NCBI RefSeq assembly: GCF_012396605.1
Contig: NZ_JAAXPW010000004.1
Coordinates: forward strand, 45,414 to 109,413
Direction: 5' to 3'
Origin: Ureibacillus thermosphaericus
Lineage (GTDB): Bacteria > Bacillota > Bacilli > Bacillales_A > Planococcaceae
DNA length: 64,000 nt
The position numbers and the translations under genes were made by a program. Below the pieces are notes generated by a model. It had not been told where the DNA came from, searched no databases, and saw nothing but the letters and a program-made list of their open reading frames with translations. Positions 31,700-42,116 of this stretch are shown piece by piece (the first letter of the stretch is position 1; every line of letters starts with the position of its first letter).

Positions 31700-33748
31700 T
31701 TGGGACAAATCGAATTAGAACCCGTTACCAATATTAAAGGCGTAGGAACAGAAACCGCTGAATTATTAAATGAATTAGGGATTTATCATATACATGATCT
31801 AATCATGTATTTTCCATATCGGTATGAGGACTTTCGATTAAAGGATTTAGCAGAAACGCCTCATAACGAACAAGTAACAATAGAAGCAAGAGTAGAAGGC
31901 ATGCCTGTCGTCTTTTTTACCGGACGGAAAAAGTCAAGACTTCAAGTAAGCGTTTTCTCTGGTAGGCATATTGTTAAAGTGGTTTTCTTTAACCAACATT
32001 ATTTAAAAGAACGGTTAACTCCAGGTACCATTATTACTGTTTCAGGGAAATGGGATAGAGGACGGCAAACGATAACTGCATCGTCAGTCAAATTTGGAGC
32101 GAAGGAGATTAACCAAGATTTTGAACCGGTTTATCGTTTAAAAGGCAATCTGCATCAAAATAAATTTCGGAAGTTTATGCGGCAAGCACTCGATCTTGCA
32201 AAAGGACAGATGGCTGAAAAGCTGCCAAATAAAATAAGACAACAATATCAATTGTTATCTATCGAAGAAGCATTAGAGGGCATTCATTTTCCGAAAGATG
32301 CTAATCATTTGAAGCAGGCTCGCAGGCGTTTTGTTTACGAGGAACTTCTTATGTTTCAACTGCGCATTCAAGCATTGCGTAAGTCGAGAAAAGAGCATGA
32401 AAAAGGAATTGTTATTCAGTATGATTTAGAAAAACTTAAGAAATTTATTCAACAAATTCCTTTTGAATTGACAAATGCCCAAAAACGAGTCGTCAATGAA
32501 ATTTGCAAAGATTTAAAATCACCATTTCGCATGAATAGGCTTCTGCAGGGGGATGTTGGTTCAGGGAAAACGATTGTTGCTGCAATAACCTTGTATGCTT
32601 GCGTTACAGCAGGTTTCCAAGGTGCTTTAATGGCACCTACGGAAATATTAGCAGAACAACATTATGCTTCTCTGGAAAGTTTATTCCAACCGATGGGTGT
32701 AAAAATTGCACTGCTAACGGGCTCTACAAAAGCAAAAGACCGAAAAATCATTTTAGAACAGTTGGAGAATGGGGAAATCCAAGTCATTATTGGAACACAT
32801 GCCCTAATTCAACCTGATGTCACGTTCAATCGTCTAGGGTTTGTCATAACCGATGAACAACATCGCTTTGGAGTGGAACAAAGGAGAATCTTGAGGGAAA
32901 AAGGGATGCACCCAGACGTGCTATTTATGACAGCAACACCTATTCCGCGTACATTAGCTATTACGGCATTTGGAGAAATGGATATTTCCGTCATTGATGA
33001 AATGCCTTCTGGACGCAAGCAAATTGAGACGCACTGGATGAAAAAAGAACAGTTGAATGCAAGCCTTGTGAAAATGGAGATGGAATTGAAAAAAGGTCGC
33101 CAAGCATACGTTATATGTCCATTAATTGAAGAATCAGAGAAGATAGATGTCCAAAATGCGGTAGAGGTATATGAACAGTTAAGAAGAATATTCCACGGAC
33201 GCTACAAAGTAGGGCTCATGCACGGTCGGCTTCATCCCGATGAAAAAGATCAAGTGATGCGAGATTTTAAAGAAGGGAACATACATGTGCTCGTTTCTAC
33301 GACAGTTGTGGAAGTAGGAGTGAACGTGCCGAATGCAAGTTTCATGCTAATTTATGATGCGGATCGTTTTGGGCTTGCACAGCTCCATCAGCTGCGTGGT
33401 CGAGTTGGACGTGGGAACTATCAATCTTACTGTGTGTTGCTAGCAAATCCAAAAACCGATGAAGGAATTGAACGAATGAGGAGTATGACAGAAACGAATG
33501 ATGGTTTCCGGTTAGCTGAAAAAGATTTAGAATTACGTGGCCCTGGAGACTTCTTCGGTAAAAAACAAAGCGGCTTACCGGAATTTAAAATAGCTGACTT
33601 AGTGCATGATTATCGAGTATTGGAAGTTGCTCGAAATGATGCTGTAAAGCTTATTAATGATGAGCGTTTTTGGAAAGAGGATGAGTATAGGCTTCTGCGG
33701 GAAATGTTAGAACAATCCGGTGCATTAAATGGAGAGAGAATGGATTGA
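31700..33748 (+). CDS. recG: ATP-dependent DNA helicase RecG
   Basis: Branch-migrating helicase that remodels stalled forks and Holliday junctions. From the TTG at 31700 it has 682 residues, the same as Bacillus RecG; longer in-frame versions would overlap sdaAA. Wedge/OB domain first (YFPYRYEDF), then Walker A GDVGSGKT near 285, DEQH near 386, and the C-terminal helicase lobe with QLRGRVGRG and the ELRGPGDFFG motif. Confidence 0.95.
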   Translation: MGQIELEPVTNIKGVGTETAELLNELGIYHIHDLIMYFPYRYEDFRLKDLAETPHNEQVTIEARVEGMPVVFFTGRKKSRLQVSVFSGRHIVKVVFFNQHYLKERLTPGTIITVSGKWDRGRQTITASSVKFGAKEINQDFEPVYRLKGNLHQNKFRKFMRQALDLAKGQMAEKLPNKIRQQYQLLSIEEALEGIHFPKDANHLKQARRRFVYEELLMFQLRIQALRKSRKEHEKGIVIQYDLEKLKKFIQQIPFELTNAQKRVVNEICKDLKSPFRMNRLLQGDVGSGKTIVAAITLYACVTAGFQGALMAPTEILAEQHYASLESLFQPMGVKIALLTGSTKAKDRKIILEQLENGEIQVIIGTHALIQPDVTFNRLGFVITDEQHRFGVEQRRILREKGMHPDVLFMTATPIPRTLAITAFGEMDISVIDEMPSGRKQIETHWMKKEQLNASLVKMEMELKKGRQAYVICPLIEESEKIDVQNAVEVYEQLRRIFHGRYKVGLMHGRLHPDEKDQVMRDFKEGNIHVLVSTTVVEVGVNVPNASFMLIYDADRFGLAQLHQLRGRVGRGNYQSYCVLLANPKTDEGIERMRSMTETNDGFRLAEKDLELRGPGDFFGKKQSGLPEFKIADLVHDYRVLEVARNDAVKLINDERFWKEDEYRLLREMLEQSGALNGERMD

Positions 33749-33840
33749 TGTACTCAATTAATAGAAAGCAAGAACAAAACATAAATTAAAGAGAGGATTT
33801 AGGAAGTATTTTTATTGAGCATTGAAAGAACTCAATAATT

Positions 33841-33872
33841 GAACGTAACAATTCGTTGTTGCGTTCTTTTTT
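33841..33872 (+). terminator. recG terminator with TTCG loop
   Basis: GAACGTAACAA (33841-33851) pairs with TTGTTGCGTTC (33856-33866), one G-U, around a TTCG tetraloop, then six T. Its 3' arm also contains the -35 of the fapR promoter. Confidence 0.93.
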
Positions 33873-33887
33873 ATGGAAATGTATACT
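33859..33887 (+). promoter_or_regulatory. fapR operon promoter
   Basis: TTGCGT (33859-33864), 17-base spacer, TATACT (33882-33887). The FapR operator follows directly downstream. Confidence 0.75.
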
Positions 33888-33890
33888 GGT

Positions 33891-33910
33891 ATTAGTACCA
33901 AGTGCTAAAA
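33891..33910. promoter_or_regulatory. FapR operator
   Basis: ATTAGTACCAAGTGCTAAAA closely fits the known FapR box (ATTAGTACCTAGTCTTAATT-like) and lies at the expected transcription start of fapR. Malonyl-CoA binding releases FapR from such sites, so this operon should be autoregulated by lipid demand. Confidence 0.85.
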
Positions 33911-33930
33911 CAGAAGAAAGTAGGTGGCGA

Positions 33931-34515
33931 ATGTTGATAAAAAAATCGAAAAAAGAACGGCAGCAATTACTTTTAGAAACGATTGAGGAAAATCCATTCG
34001 TCACGGATGAACAACTTGCTACAAAATTTGGTGTGAGCGTTCAAACGATTCGCCTCGATCGGATGGAATTATCAATTCCGGAACTAAGAGAACGAATAAA
34101 AGATGTTGCGGAAAGAAATTTAGAAAATGAAGTAAAGTCATTACCTATTAACGAAGTAATCGGTGAAATTATTGATATCGAGTTAGATAAGAGAGCCATA
34201 TCCATTTTTGATGTAAAAGAAGAACATGTTTTCCAAAGAAATGGAATCGCCCGTGGACATCATTTATTTGCCCAAGCCAACTCCCTATGTGTTGCAGTGA
34301 TTAATGATGAACTTGCATTAACAGTTCGGTCAAATGTTGTATTTATTAAACCTGTTCGTGCAGGAGACCGAGTAGTAACGAAAGCGATTGTCCGAGAAAC
34401 TAACACTGAAAAAAATCGAACGTATATCGATGTTATTTCGACGGTAAACAACGAAACCGTGTTCAAAGGCGAATTTGAAATGTATCGCACGAAAGGTGAA
34501 GGTGAACAAAAATGA
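33931..34515 (+). CDS. fapR: fatty acid and phospholipid biosynthesis repressor FapR
   Basis: Malonyl-CoA-responsive repressor of lipid synthesis. The 194-residue protein has an N-terminal DeoR-like helix-turn-helix ([25 protein letters not shown] split around residues 27-50) and a hot-dog effector domain with [12 protein letters not shown]. The ATG at 33931 follows TAGGTGG and gives the family N-terminus. It leads the fapR-plsX-fabD-fabG(-acpP) operon, overlapping plsX by four bases, with its operator upstream. Confidence 0.95.
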   Translation: MLIKKSKKERQQLLLETIEENPFVTDEQLATKFGVSVQTIRLDRMELSIPELRERIKDVAERNLENEVKSLPINEVIGEIIDIELDKRAISIFDVKEEHVFQRNGIARGHHLFAQANSLCVAVINDELALTVRSNVVFIKPVRAGDRVVTKAIVRETNTEKNRTYIDVISTVNNETVFKGEFEMYRTKGEGEQK

Positions 34516-35510
34516 AAATTGCAATTGACGGTATGGGCGGAGATCATGCACCTCAGAAAATTGTGGAAGGTGTCAACGAAGCTTTAAAAGATTTTACAAA
34601 CATAGAAATACAACTATTTGGAAGAAAAGAAGAATTAGAAAAATACATTATACAAAATGACCGTCTAGAAATCATTCACTGTGAAGAAGTCATTACTGGA
34701 GAAGATGATCCTGTCCGTTCCGTTCGACGAAAAAAGGATTCATCGATGACACGCATGTTGGAAGCTGTAAGTGAAGGGAAAGTAGACGCATGTATTTCTG
34801 CTGGTAATACAGGTGCATATATGTCCGGCGGATTATTCAAAGTGGGGCGAATAGAAGGGGTATCAAGGCCTGCTCTCGCAACAATCCTCCCAACAGTCGA
34901 TGGTAAAGGGTTTTTAATGCTAGATTTAGGTGCAAATGCAGACGCAAAACCTGAAAATCTTTTTCAATATGCGGTGATGGGTAATATTTATGCTCAAAAA
35001 GTTCAAGGAATAGCTCGCCCTCGAATTGGGTTGTTGAATATTGGAACTGAAGAAAATAAAGGGAATGAACTGACAAAAGCAGTTTATGGCATGTTGCAGC
35101 AAGGAGATTTCAACTTTGTCGGTAATGTGGAAGCACGCGACTTGCTTGAAGGGGTTGCAGATGTCGTTGTAACAGATGGCTTTACAGGCAATATGGTGTT
35201 AAAGTCCATTGAAGGTACAGCAGGAACATTAATGAAAATGTTAAAAGACGTATTCATGGCTTCTACTAAAACAAAGCTTGGTGCATTACTCGTAAAAAAT
35301 GAATTAAAAGGATTAAAAAATAAACTAGACTACTCCGAACATGGCGGAGCATTGCTTTTCGGGTTGCAGGCTCCTGTCGTGAAAGCTCATGGATCATCCG
35401 ATGCGAGAGCGATTTATAATACAATACGCCAAGCTGCTATGATGGTTGAAAATGATATCGTCAACGTCATGAAGCAAGCAATACTAGAAAGTCAGAAAGA
35501 AAATGAGTAA
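34512..35510 (+). CDS. plsX: phosphate acyltransferase PlsX
   Basis: Converts acyl-ACP and phosphate to acyl-phosphate, which starts phospholipid synthesis via PlsY. The 332 residues show the N-terminal [19 protein letters not shown] and LDLGANAD motifs and the terminal [11 protein letters not shown] block. Second gene of the FapR operon. Confidence 0.96.
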   Translation: MKIAIDGMGGDHAPQKIVEGVNEALKDFTNIEIQLFGRKEELEKYIIQNDRLEIIHCEEVITGEDDPVRSVRRKKDSSMTRMLEAVSEGKVDACISAGNTGAYMSGGLFKVGRIEGVSRPALATILPTVDGKGFLMLDLGANADAKPENLFQYAVMGNIYAQKVQGIARPRIGLLNIGTEENKGNELTKAVYGMLQQGDFNFVGNVEARDLLEGVADVVVTDGFTGNMVLKSIEGTAGTLMKMLKDVFMASTKTKLGALLVKNELKGLKNKLDYSEHGGALLFGLQAPVVKAHGSSDARAIYNTIRQAAMMVENDIVNVMKQAILESQKENE

Positions 35511-35522
35511 AGGAGACGACAA

Positions 35523-36461
35523 ATGTCAAAAATAGCATTTATTTTTCCAGGACAAGGCTCTCAAAAAGTAGGAATGGGTGCAGAGTTTGTAGCCAATGAT
35601 GAAGCGAGCAAAGCTTTTTATGATCAAGCGGATCAAGCTTTAAATATTAAACTATCAACATTAATGTTAGAGGGACCACAAGAAGAACTAACGTTAACTT
35701 ACCATGCTCAACCTGCGCTGCTTACAACAGGAGTGATGATTGCATCCAAATTAATGGAAGCTGGTATTACTCCTGACTATACAGCAGGACATTCATTAGG
35801 AGAGTATGGATCTTTCGTTATTGCAGGATCGTTATCTTTTGAAGAGGCTGTCAAAATCGTTCATAAACGAGGTCTTTACATGAATGAAGCGGTGCCAGCT
35901 GGTCAAGGTGCTATGGCTGCGATTTTAGGAATGGATGAAGAGCCTTTAAAAGAAGTATGTGCTGAAATCACTAATAACGGTGATTTAGTACAACTTGCTA
36001 ACTTAAACTGCCCTGGCCAAATTGTCATTTCAGGTACAAAAGCAGGTGTAGAAAAAGCATCTCAATTGGCGAAAGAAAAAGGTGCGAAAAGAGCCATCCC
36101 ACTTGATGTAAGTGGACCATTCCACTCTGAATTGATGAAAGATGCGGCAATAAAATTAGAAAAGGAAATCGAGCAAGTAGAAATTTCACAACCAAATATT
36201 CCGATTATTAGTAATGTACATGCAGGAATATTGGAAGATGTGGAATCCATCAAGAAAGAAATGGTGGAACAAGTTTATAGCCCTGTACAATGGGAACGTG
36301 ATGTTCGCAAGATGTTGGAATGTGGTGTTACAACATTTATCGAATGTGGACCAGGTAAAGTATTATCAGGATTAGTCAAAAAAATCGATCGCTCAGTAAA
36401 AACATATTGTGTATATGATATAGCAACGTTTGAAGAAGTTGTAAAGGAATTGAAGGGGTGA
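35523..36461 (+). CDS. fabD: malonyl-CoA:ACP transacylase
   Basis: Loads malonyl groups on ACP. In 312 residues the N-terminal [12 protein letters not shown], the nucleophile elbow GHSLGEYG with Ser91 and the C-terminal [11 protein letters not shown] are clear. AAAGGAG lies before the ATG, 12 bases after plsX. Confidence 0.96.
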   Translation: MSKIAFIFPGQGSQKVGMGAEFVANDEASKAFYDQADQALNIKLSTLMLEGPQEELTLTYHAQPALLTTGVMIASKLMEAGITPDYTAGHSLGEYGSFVIAGSLSFEEAVKIVHKRGLYMNEAVPAGQGAMAAILGMDEEPLKEVCAEITNNGDLVQLANLNCPGQIVISGTKAGVEKASQLAKEKGAKRAIPLDVSGPFHSELMKDAAIKLEKEIEQVEISQPNIPIISNVHAGILEDVESIKKEMVEQVYSPVQWERDVRKMLECGVTTFIECGPGKVLSGLVKKIDRSVKTYCVYDIATFEEVVKELKG

Positions 36462-36465
36462 AAAC

Positions 36466-37212
36466 ATGGGAAAGTTAGATGGTAAAACGGCAGTTGTAAC
36501 GGGAGCTTCAAGAGGAATCGGACGTGCCATTGCATTGGAACTGGCAAAAGAGGGTGCCAATATAGTCGTGAACTACAGCGGCAGTAAAGAAAAAGCAGAT
36601 GAAGTGGTAGAAGAAATTTTAAAAATTGGTAAAAAAGCTATTGCAGTTCAAGCTAATGTTGCAGATAATGAATCAGTACAAAACTTAATGAAAACAGCAT
36701 TAGATGAATTTGGCTCAATTGATATTCTCGTAAACAATGCAGGCATTACTCGAGATAATTTATTGATGCGTATGAAGGAAGAAGAATGGGATGAAGTTAT
36801 TCAAACGAACTTAAAAGGCGTATTCCTATGCACAAAAGCTGTAACTCGCCAAATGATGAAACAACGTTCTGGTCGCATTATCAACATTGCTTCAGTCGTT
36901 GGCGTGACGGGGAACGCTGGACAAGCCAATTACACAGCAGCAAAAGCAGGTGTTATTGGATTGACGAAAACGACTTCAAGAGAGTTGGCATCACGAAATA
37001 TTTTAGTGAATGCTGTAGCTCCAGGATTTATTACGACAGAAATGACAGACGCTCTTCCGGAAGATATTAAAAACTCTATGCTTTCACAAATTCCATTAGC
37101 CAAACTTGGTAAGCCAGAACATGTAGCAAAAGCAGTTGTATTTTTGGCTTCAGACGATGCTGAATATATTACTGGACAAGTTCTTCATGTGGATGGCGGC
37201 ATCGCAATGTAA
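36466..37212 (+). CDS. fabG: 3-oxoacyl-ACP reductase
   Basis: NADPH-dependent SDR that reduces 3-ketoacyl-ACP. The 248 residues have the nucleotide loop [16 protein letters not shown] near 90, the catalytic serine in IASVVG and the YTAAK pair near 155. It lies four bases after fabD in the FapR operon. Confidence 0.96.
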   Translation: MGKLDGKTAVVTGASRGIGRAIALELAKEGANIVVNYSGSKEKADEVVEEILKIGKKAIAVQANVADNESVQNLMKTALDEFGSIDILVNNAGITRDNLLMRMKEEEWDEVIQTNLKGVFLCTKAVTRQMMKQRSGRIINIASVVGVTGNAGQANYTAAKAGVIGLTKTTSRELASRNILVNAVAPGFITTEMTDALPEDIKNSMLSQIPLAKLGKPEHVAKAVVFLASDDAEYITGQVLHVDGGIAM

Positions 37213-37275
37213 TCAAAAATTGTGGGCTACTAACTATAAATAATGTTGATTAACCATCCTTTCATGAAAGACTCT

Positions 37276-37303
37276 TTGAACAGGAAACACTTTTATGTAT
37301 ACT
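37276..37303 (+). promoter_or_regulatory. acpP promoter
   Basis: TTGAAC (37276-37281), 16-base spacer, TATACT (37298-37303). This gives acpP its own strong promoter besides fapR read-through; a very strong ribosome site, GGGAGGTGACC, follows. Confidence 0.75.
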
Positions 37304-37323
37304 ATTGAAGGGAGGTGACCTAA

Positions 37324-37560
37324 ATGAGCACAGTATTAGAACGTGTAACAAAAGTAATCGTTGACCGTCTTGGTGTTGACGAAAGCGAAGTAAAAGAAGA
37401 AGCATCTTTCCGTGAAGATTTAGGTGCTGATTCATTAGACGTTGTAGAATTAGTAATGGAACTTGAAGATGAATTCGATATGGAAATCTCTGATGAAGAT
37501 GCAGAAAAAATCGTTACTGTTGGCGATGCAATCAAGTATATCGAAAGTAAATTAAACTAA
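37324..37560 (+). CDS. acpP: acyl carrier protein
   Basis: Carries growing acyl chains on a phosphopantetheine arm. The 78-residue acidic protein has the [18 protein letters not shown] motif with the attachment serine at Ser37. Its own promoter and the strong Shine-Dalgarno site fit a highly expressed gene. Confidence 0.98.
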   Translation: MSTVLERVTKVIVDRLGVDESEVKEEASFREDLGADSLDVVELVMELEDEFDMEISDEDAEKIVTVGDAIKYIESKLN

Positions 37561-37565
37561 TTTAT

Positions 37566-37608
37566 AAGAGGCACATCCCGCACAACGTGGCTGATGGGTG
37601 CCTCTTTT
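37566..37608 (+). terminator. acpP terminator
   Basis: AAGAGGCAC (37566-37574) pairs with GTGCCTCTT (37598-37606), with inner pairing of ATC and GAT, followed by TTC. Confidence 0.8.
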
Positions 37609-37779
37609 CATTGCTTAAATTCATTAAAAGAAAAATGAAAAGTGAATTTGGGTTATAATAAAAACAATGTATTTATTCGATGTGAAGATATGTGGATAAA
37701 TCTTTTATCCTTATATCTTTACTGTTTCGAATAACAACGATATATTTACGAGAGAAATGAATAGGAAGGCAGATTGTTC

Positions 37780-38541
37780 ATGACGATAAAAAGAAAAGGT
37801 ACTCAACAAAAAAATGGAGTGTTTCCCGAAAAAATTAAACAGCAATTTGAAGAATTACAAGAAGAATTAAATATCACGTTCAATAACAAGAATTTACTCT
37901 ACCAAGCTTTTACCCATTCATCCTATGTGAATGAGCATCGCAAAAAATTATTTGCTGATAATGAACGATTAGAATTTTTAGGTGATGCAGTTCTTGAACT
38001 ATCAGTATCTAAATTTTTATTTGATCGTTACCCGCATATGAGTGAAGGAGAATTGACGAAGCTTCGAGCTTCCATCGTTTGTGAGCCATCCCTTGTGATA
38101 TTCGCAAACGAATTGAATTTCGGAAAATATGTACTTTTAGGTAAAGGTGAAGAATTGACTGGTGGAAGAGAGAGACCAGCCTTGCTTGCCGACGTATTTG
38201 AATCCTTTATTGGTGCCCTTTATTTAGATCAAGGTTTAGATTCTGTTGTTCAGTTTTTACAAAGAGTCGTGTTCCCTAAAGTTGAAGTCGGTGCTTTTTC
38301 GCATGTGATGGATTTTAAAAGCCAATTGCAAGAATTGGTGCAGCAATCAAATACTGGAGTATTACATTATGAAATTATTGACGAAAGAGGGCCTGCCCAC
38401 AATCGGACATTCGTTTCCCGCGTATTGCTAAACGACAAAGAACTTGGAATTGGACGCGGAAAATCGAAAAAAGAGGCTGAACAGCAAGCTGCACAAAATG
38501 CAATGGTTGCGCTAAATCAGTCCTTGCATAAGGAGGAATAA
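37780..38541 (+). CDS. rnc: ribonuclease III
   Basis: Double-strand-specific RNase for rRNA, scRNA and mRNA processing. The ATG at 37780 is ten bases after AGGAAGG and gives 253 residues. The catalytic helix reads [14 protein letters not shown] (about 67-80), with a second site near [16 protein letters not shown]; a C-terminal double-strand RNA-binding domain ends in [13 protein letters not shown]. The N-terminal 20 residues are an extension of charged residues. It precedes smc by one base. Confidence 0.95.
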   Translation: MTIKRKGTQQKNGVFPEKIKQQFEELQEELNITFNNKNLLYQAFTHSSYVNEHRKKLFADNERLEFLGDAVLELSVSKFLFDRYPHMSEGELTKLRASIVCEPSLVIFANELNFGKYVLLGKGEELTGGRERPALLADVFESFIGALYLDQGLDSVVQFLQRVVFPKVEVGAFSHVMDFKSQLQELVQQSNTGVLHYEIIDERGPAHNRTFVSRVLLNDKELGIGRGKSKKEAEQQAAQNAMVALNQSLHKEE

Positions 38542-38542
38542 T

Positions 38543-41500
38543 ATGTTCCTTAAACGACTTGAAGTAGTAGGTTTTAAATCATTCGCGGATCGCATCGGTA
38601 TCGATTTTGTTCCAGGGGTAACTGCAGTTGTAGGCCCTAATGGTAGTGGAAAGAGCAATGTAACCGATGCGATTCGTTGGGTCTTAGGGGAACAGTCGGC
38701 AAAAAGCTTGCGCGGTTCGAAAATGGAAGATGTTATATTTGCTGGAAGCGCATCTCGAAAACCTTTGAACTTTGCTGAAGTTACGTTGATTTTAAACAAT
38801 GAAGATGAAGAAGTGGGTATTCCCTATTCTGAAATTAGCGTAACTCGACGAGTATATCGTTCGGGTGAAAGCGAATATCTATTGAATAATCAGCAATGTC
38901 GCCTGAAAGATATTACGGATTTGTTTATGGATTCAGGATTAGGGAAAGAAGCCTTTTCTATTATCTCTCAAGGCCGAGTTGATGAAATTTTAAATAGTAA
39001 ACCGGATGATCGCCGAACAATATTTGAAGAAGCAGCTGGAATATTAAAATATAAACTGCGCAAAAAAAAGGCAGAGCAAAAATTATTGGAAACCGATGAC
39101 AACTTACATCGAGTGTTAGACATTTTACATGAATTGGATAGCCGTTTAGAGCCATTAAAAATCCAGAGTTCTGCAGCAAAAGACTACCTTCACATGACAG
39201 AAGAATTGAAAGAATTGGATATGTCACTGATCGTTCATGATTTAAAAGAGCACCATCAAGAACTACTCATTGTCAAGGAAGAGCACGAACAACTGGAACA
39301 ACAAGAGCAAAATCAAGCATCAGAAATAGCAAATTTACAAACAAAAATGGACGAACTCCGCACAAAAATCCATAACATTGATGAGACGATTGATGCTGCG
39401 CAAGAACGACTAGTTGAAGCGAGTGCTGAAGTGGAGCGTTGGGAAGGACGAAAAGCGTTAATGCAGGAAAAACGCTCCAATGCAGAAAAGCAGTTTCAAC
39501 AATTACAACTTGCCTTAAAAGAAGCAAAAGAAGAAGAAATGGAACTAGCGAAAACTGAGGAAGAAAATAAAAAATTGTTTGATTTGAAAAAAAATGAAAT
39601 TCAACAACTAAAAGCTGAAATTAAACAACTGGATGTTTCGTTAAATAGTTCTGTTTCTCAAATTGAACAACAAATCGAAGAATATAAAAATTTATATATT
39701 GATTTATTGAACGAAGAAGCAACTGCAAAGAATGAGTTAAAACATATTGAGCAGCAATTAGCCCAATATGAAGAAACAGAGGAGCGAATGAACGACCGCT
39801 CTGAAGAGATGTTAAAAAAATTAAAACAAGTTTCCAACTTGAAAAATGAACTCGCACAAAAGCTCGAATATATACGAAATAAAGTTAGTGACGTGTTGGA
39901 GCAATATGAACAATTACAACGACAACTAAACGCTGCCACTTCCTCATTTGAAGAAAAACAACGAATGCTGTATCAAGCATATCAACATCAGCAACAATTG
40001 AAGTCCAGAAAAGAAGCGATTGAGGAACTAGAATCAGACTTTTCTGGTTTCAATTTTGGAGTGAAGGAAATTTTACTTGCAAGAGAACGGGGAGAATTAA
40101 AAGGAATTGAAGGAGCCGTTCTAGAGCTGTTAAAAGTGGAAGGTAAGTATTCTAAAGCCATTGAAACCGCTTTAGGAGCAGCAACCCAACACATCGTCAC
40201 AAATACAGAGCAAGATGCGCAAAAAGCGATCGGCTGGTTAAAAGCAAAAAAAGCTGGACGAGCTACTTTCTTGCCAAAAAACGTCATGAAATCTCGAAAA
40301 CTATCTACTACACAAATTCAGGAAGCAATGAATCATCCAGCTTATATTCAACTTGCTCATGAATTAGTAGAATTTGATGAACATAACCGGAATATTGTGG
40401 AATACTTATTAGGAAATGTTCTTGTTGCTGAAAACTTAGAAGGAGCAAGTCAAATCGCGAGGTTATGTGGCTATAAATATCGTGTTGTTACATTAGATGG
40501 AGATATCGTAAATGCTGGCGGTTCATTAACTGGCGGTTCCGTCAAACAACAAAACTCTTTATTTACTAGAAAAGCGGAGTTAGAACAGTTAAAGAAAAAT
40601 TTATCCCAAATTGAGCAATCCATTTATCAAGCGGAAAAAACGCTGGCAACAGAAAAGGAAACGTTAACAACCTTACGTGAACAAGTGGAATTGTTAAAGG
40701 TGCAAAGCGAACAATACCGCCAAGAGGAAATGGAGTTGCATTCGAAATATGTTGAATTAGAATTGGAAGAGAAAAACTTAAAAAATACTGTAAATCTCGC
40801 ATCTTCTGAAAAATCGTCCGCATCTTCAAGAAGAGAGGCGTTACTTAAACAAAAAAGCCAAACAGAAGAACGACTAGCTGAACTGAATAAAGAATTGCAA
40901 AAAGTAAACGACAAAGTTGAGCAATTATCGAAAGCAAAAATTCAAAGCGAAACGGAAAAAGACTTGCTTCGTGAACAGTCAGCTGAAAAACGCTCAGAAC
41001 TTGCGGTATTGCAAGAACAATTAAATCAACTTCAAATTCAAACGGCGGATATCGCTTTGAAGCGTTCGAAAGTTTTTCAACAAATGGAATCGATTTCTCG
41101 AGAAATTGAATGGATTCAAAATGAGCGAGACAATCATTTGACCGATGAAGAAATTGAACAAGCGATTTCTGAGTGGGCTGAAAAGCGTGATCAATATTCG
41201 TTCACAATTCAAGAAAATCGTCAATTGCGAATTGAGTACCAACAACAGCTCTCACAATTGGACGAACAGTTCAAGGAATTGCAAAGAATTCATAAAGGTT
41301 TTTTAGAACAATTACGTTCAATCGATGTAAAGAAAAGCCGTATCGAATTTGAAATTAATCGATTAACTAATCTATTAGAAGAAGAGTATGAAATTGATTT
41401 TGATGAAGCGAAAAATGAAGCTGTTGAACTGGACGATGTAGAGCAGATTCGCAAGAAAGTAAAATTGTTAAAACAGTCAATTGAAGAATTAGGGCCAGTT

Positions 41501-42115
41501 AATTTAACTGCTATTGAAGAGTATGAGCGGGTGTTAGAACGCCATACATTTTTAACGGAACAACGAAATGACTTAATTGAAGCGCAACAAACGCTTAACG
41601 AAACAATTAGAGAAATGGATGAAGAAATGGCGACTCGTTTTAAAGAGTCTTTTGAGAAAATTCAACTACAATTCCGCGAAGTTTTCCGTGAACTTTTCGG
41701 TGGCGGTCATGCAGATTTAATTTTATTAGATCCGAACAATTTACTAGAAACAGGAATAGAAATAGTAGCTCAACCTCCAGGGAAAAAATTGCAAAGCTTA
41801 AGCTTACTTTCTGGCGGTGAACGAGCATTAACTGCAATCGCCCTATTATTTGCCATTCTGAATTCGCGCCCAGTACCGTTTGTTATTTTAGACGAAGTGG
41901 AAGCGGCTCTTGATGAAGCAAATGTAGAGCGTTATAGTACCTATCTAAAAAAATTAAGCCGAGATACACAATTCATTGTGATTACCCATCGAAAAGGAAC
42001 GATGGAAGGAGCCGATGTATTATACGGGATTACGATGCAAGAATCTGGTGTATCGAAGCTCGTTTCGGTTAAATTGGAAGATGAAGTAGTACTTGTTGGA
42101 CAAAGGAGCGAATAA
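38543..42115 (+). CDS. smc: chromosome segregation ATPase SMC
   Basis: Condensin subunit that organises the origin region. The 1190 residues show Walker A GPNGSGKS at 31-38, a long coiled coil, the hinge at about 500-662 with its GG-rich end (NAGGSLTGGSV), a second coiled coil, then the ABC signature LSGGERALT near 1091 and Walker B VILDEVEAALDE near 1112. Length and position between rnc and ftsY match Bacillus. ScpA and ScpB are not in the window. Confidence 0.97.
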   Translation: MFLKRLEVVGFKSFADRIGIDFVPGVTAVVGPNGSGKSNVTDAIRWVLGEQSAKSLRGSKMEDVIFAGSASRKPLNFAEVTLILNNEDEEVGIPYSEISVTRRVYRSGESEYLLNNQQCRLKDITDLFMDSGLGKEAFSIISQGRVDEILNSKPDDRRTIFEEAAGILKYKLRKKKAEQKLLETDDNLHRVLDILHELDSRLEPLKIQSSAAKDYLHMTEELKELDMSLIVHDLKEHHQELLIVKEEHEQLEQQEQNQASEIANLQTKMDELRTKIHNIDETIDAAQERLVEASAEVERWEGRKALMQEKRSNAEKQFQQLQLALKEAKEEEMELAKTEEENKKLFDLKKNEIQQLKAEIKQLDVSLNSSVSQIEQQIEEYKNLYIDLLNEEATAKNELKHIEQQLAQYEETEERMNDRSEEMLKKLKQVSNLKNELAQKLEYIRNKVSDVLEQYEQLQRQLNAATSSFEEKQRMLYQAYQHQQQLKSRKEAIEELESDFSGFNFGVKEILLARERGELKGIEGAVLELLKVEGKYSKAIETALGAATQHIVTNTEQDAQKAIGWLKAKKAGRATFLPKNVMKSRKLSTTQIQEAMNHPAYIQLAHELVEFDEHNRNIVEYLLGNVLVAENLEGASQIARLCGYKYRVVTLDGDIVNAGGSLTGGSVKQQNSLFTRKAELEQLKKNLSQIEQSIYQAEKTLATEKETLTTLREQVELLKVQSEQYRQEEMELHSKYVELELEEKNLKNTVNLASSEKSSASSRREALLKQKSQTEERLAELNKELQKVNDKVEQLSKAKIQSETEKDLLREQSAEKRSELAVLQEQLNQLQIQTADIALKRSKVFQQMESISREIEWIQNERDNHLTDEEIEQAISEWAEKRDQYSFTIQENRQLRIEYQQQLSQLDEQFKELQRIHKGFLEQLRSIDVKKSRIEFEINRLTNLLEEEYEIDFDEAKNEAVELDDVEQIRKKVKLLKQSIEELGPVNLTAIEEYERVLERHTFLTEQRNDLIEAQQTLNETIREMDEEMATRFKESFEKIQLQFREVFRELFGGGHADLILLDPNNLLETGIEIVAQPPGKKLQSLSLLSGGERALTAIALLFAILNSRPVPFVILDEVEAALDEANVERYSTYLKKLSRDTQFIVITHRKGTMEGADVLYGITMQESGVSKLVSVKLEDEVVLVGQRSE

Positions 42116-42116
42116 T

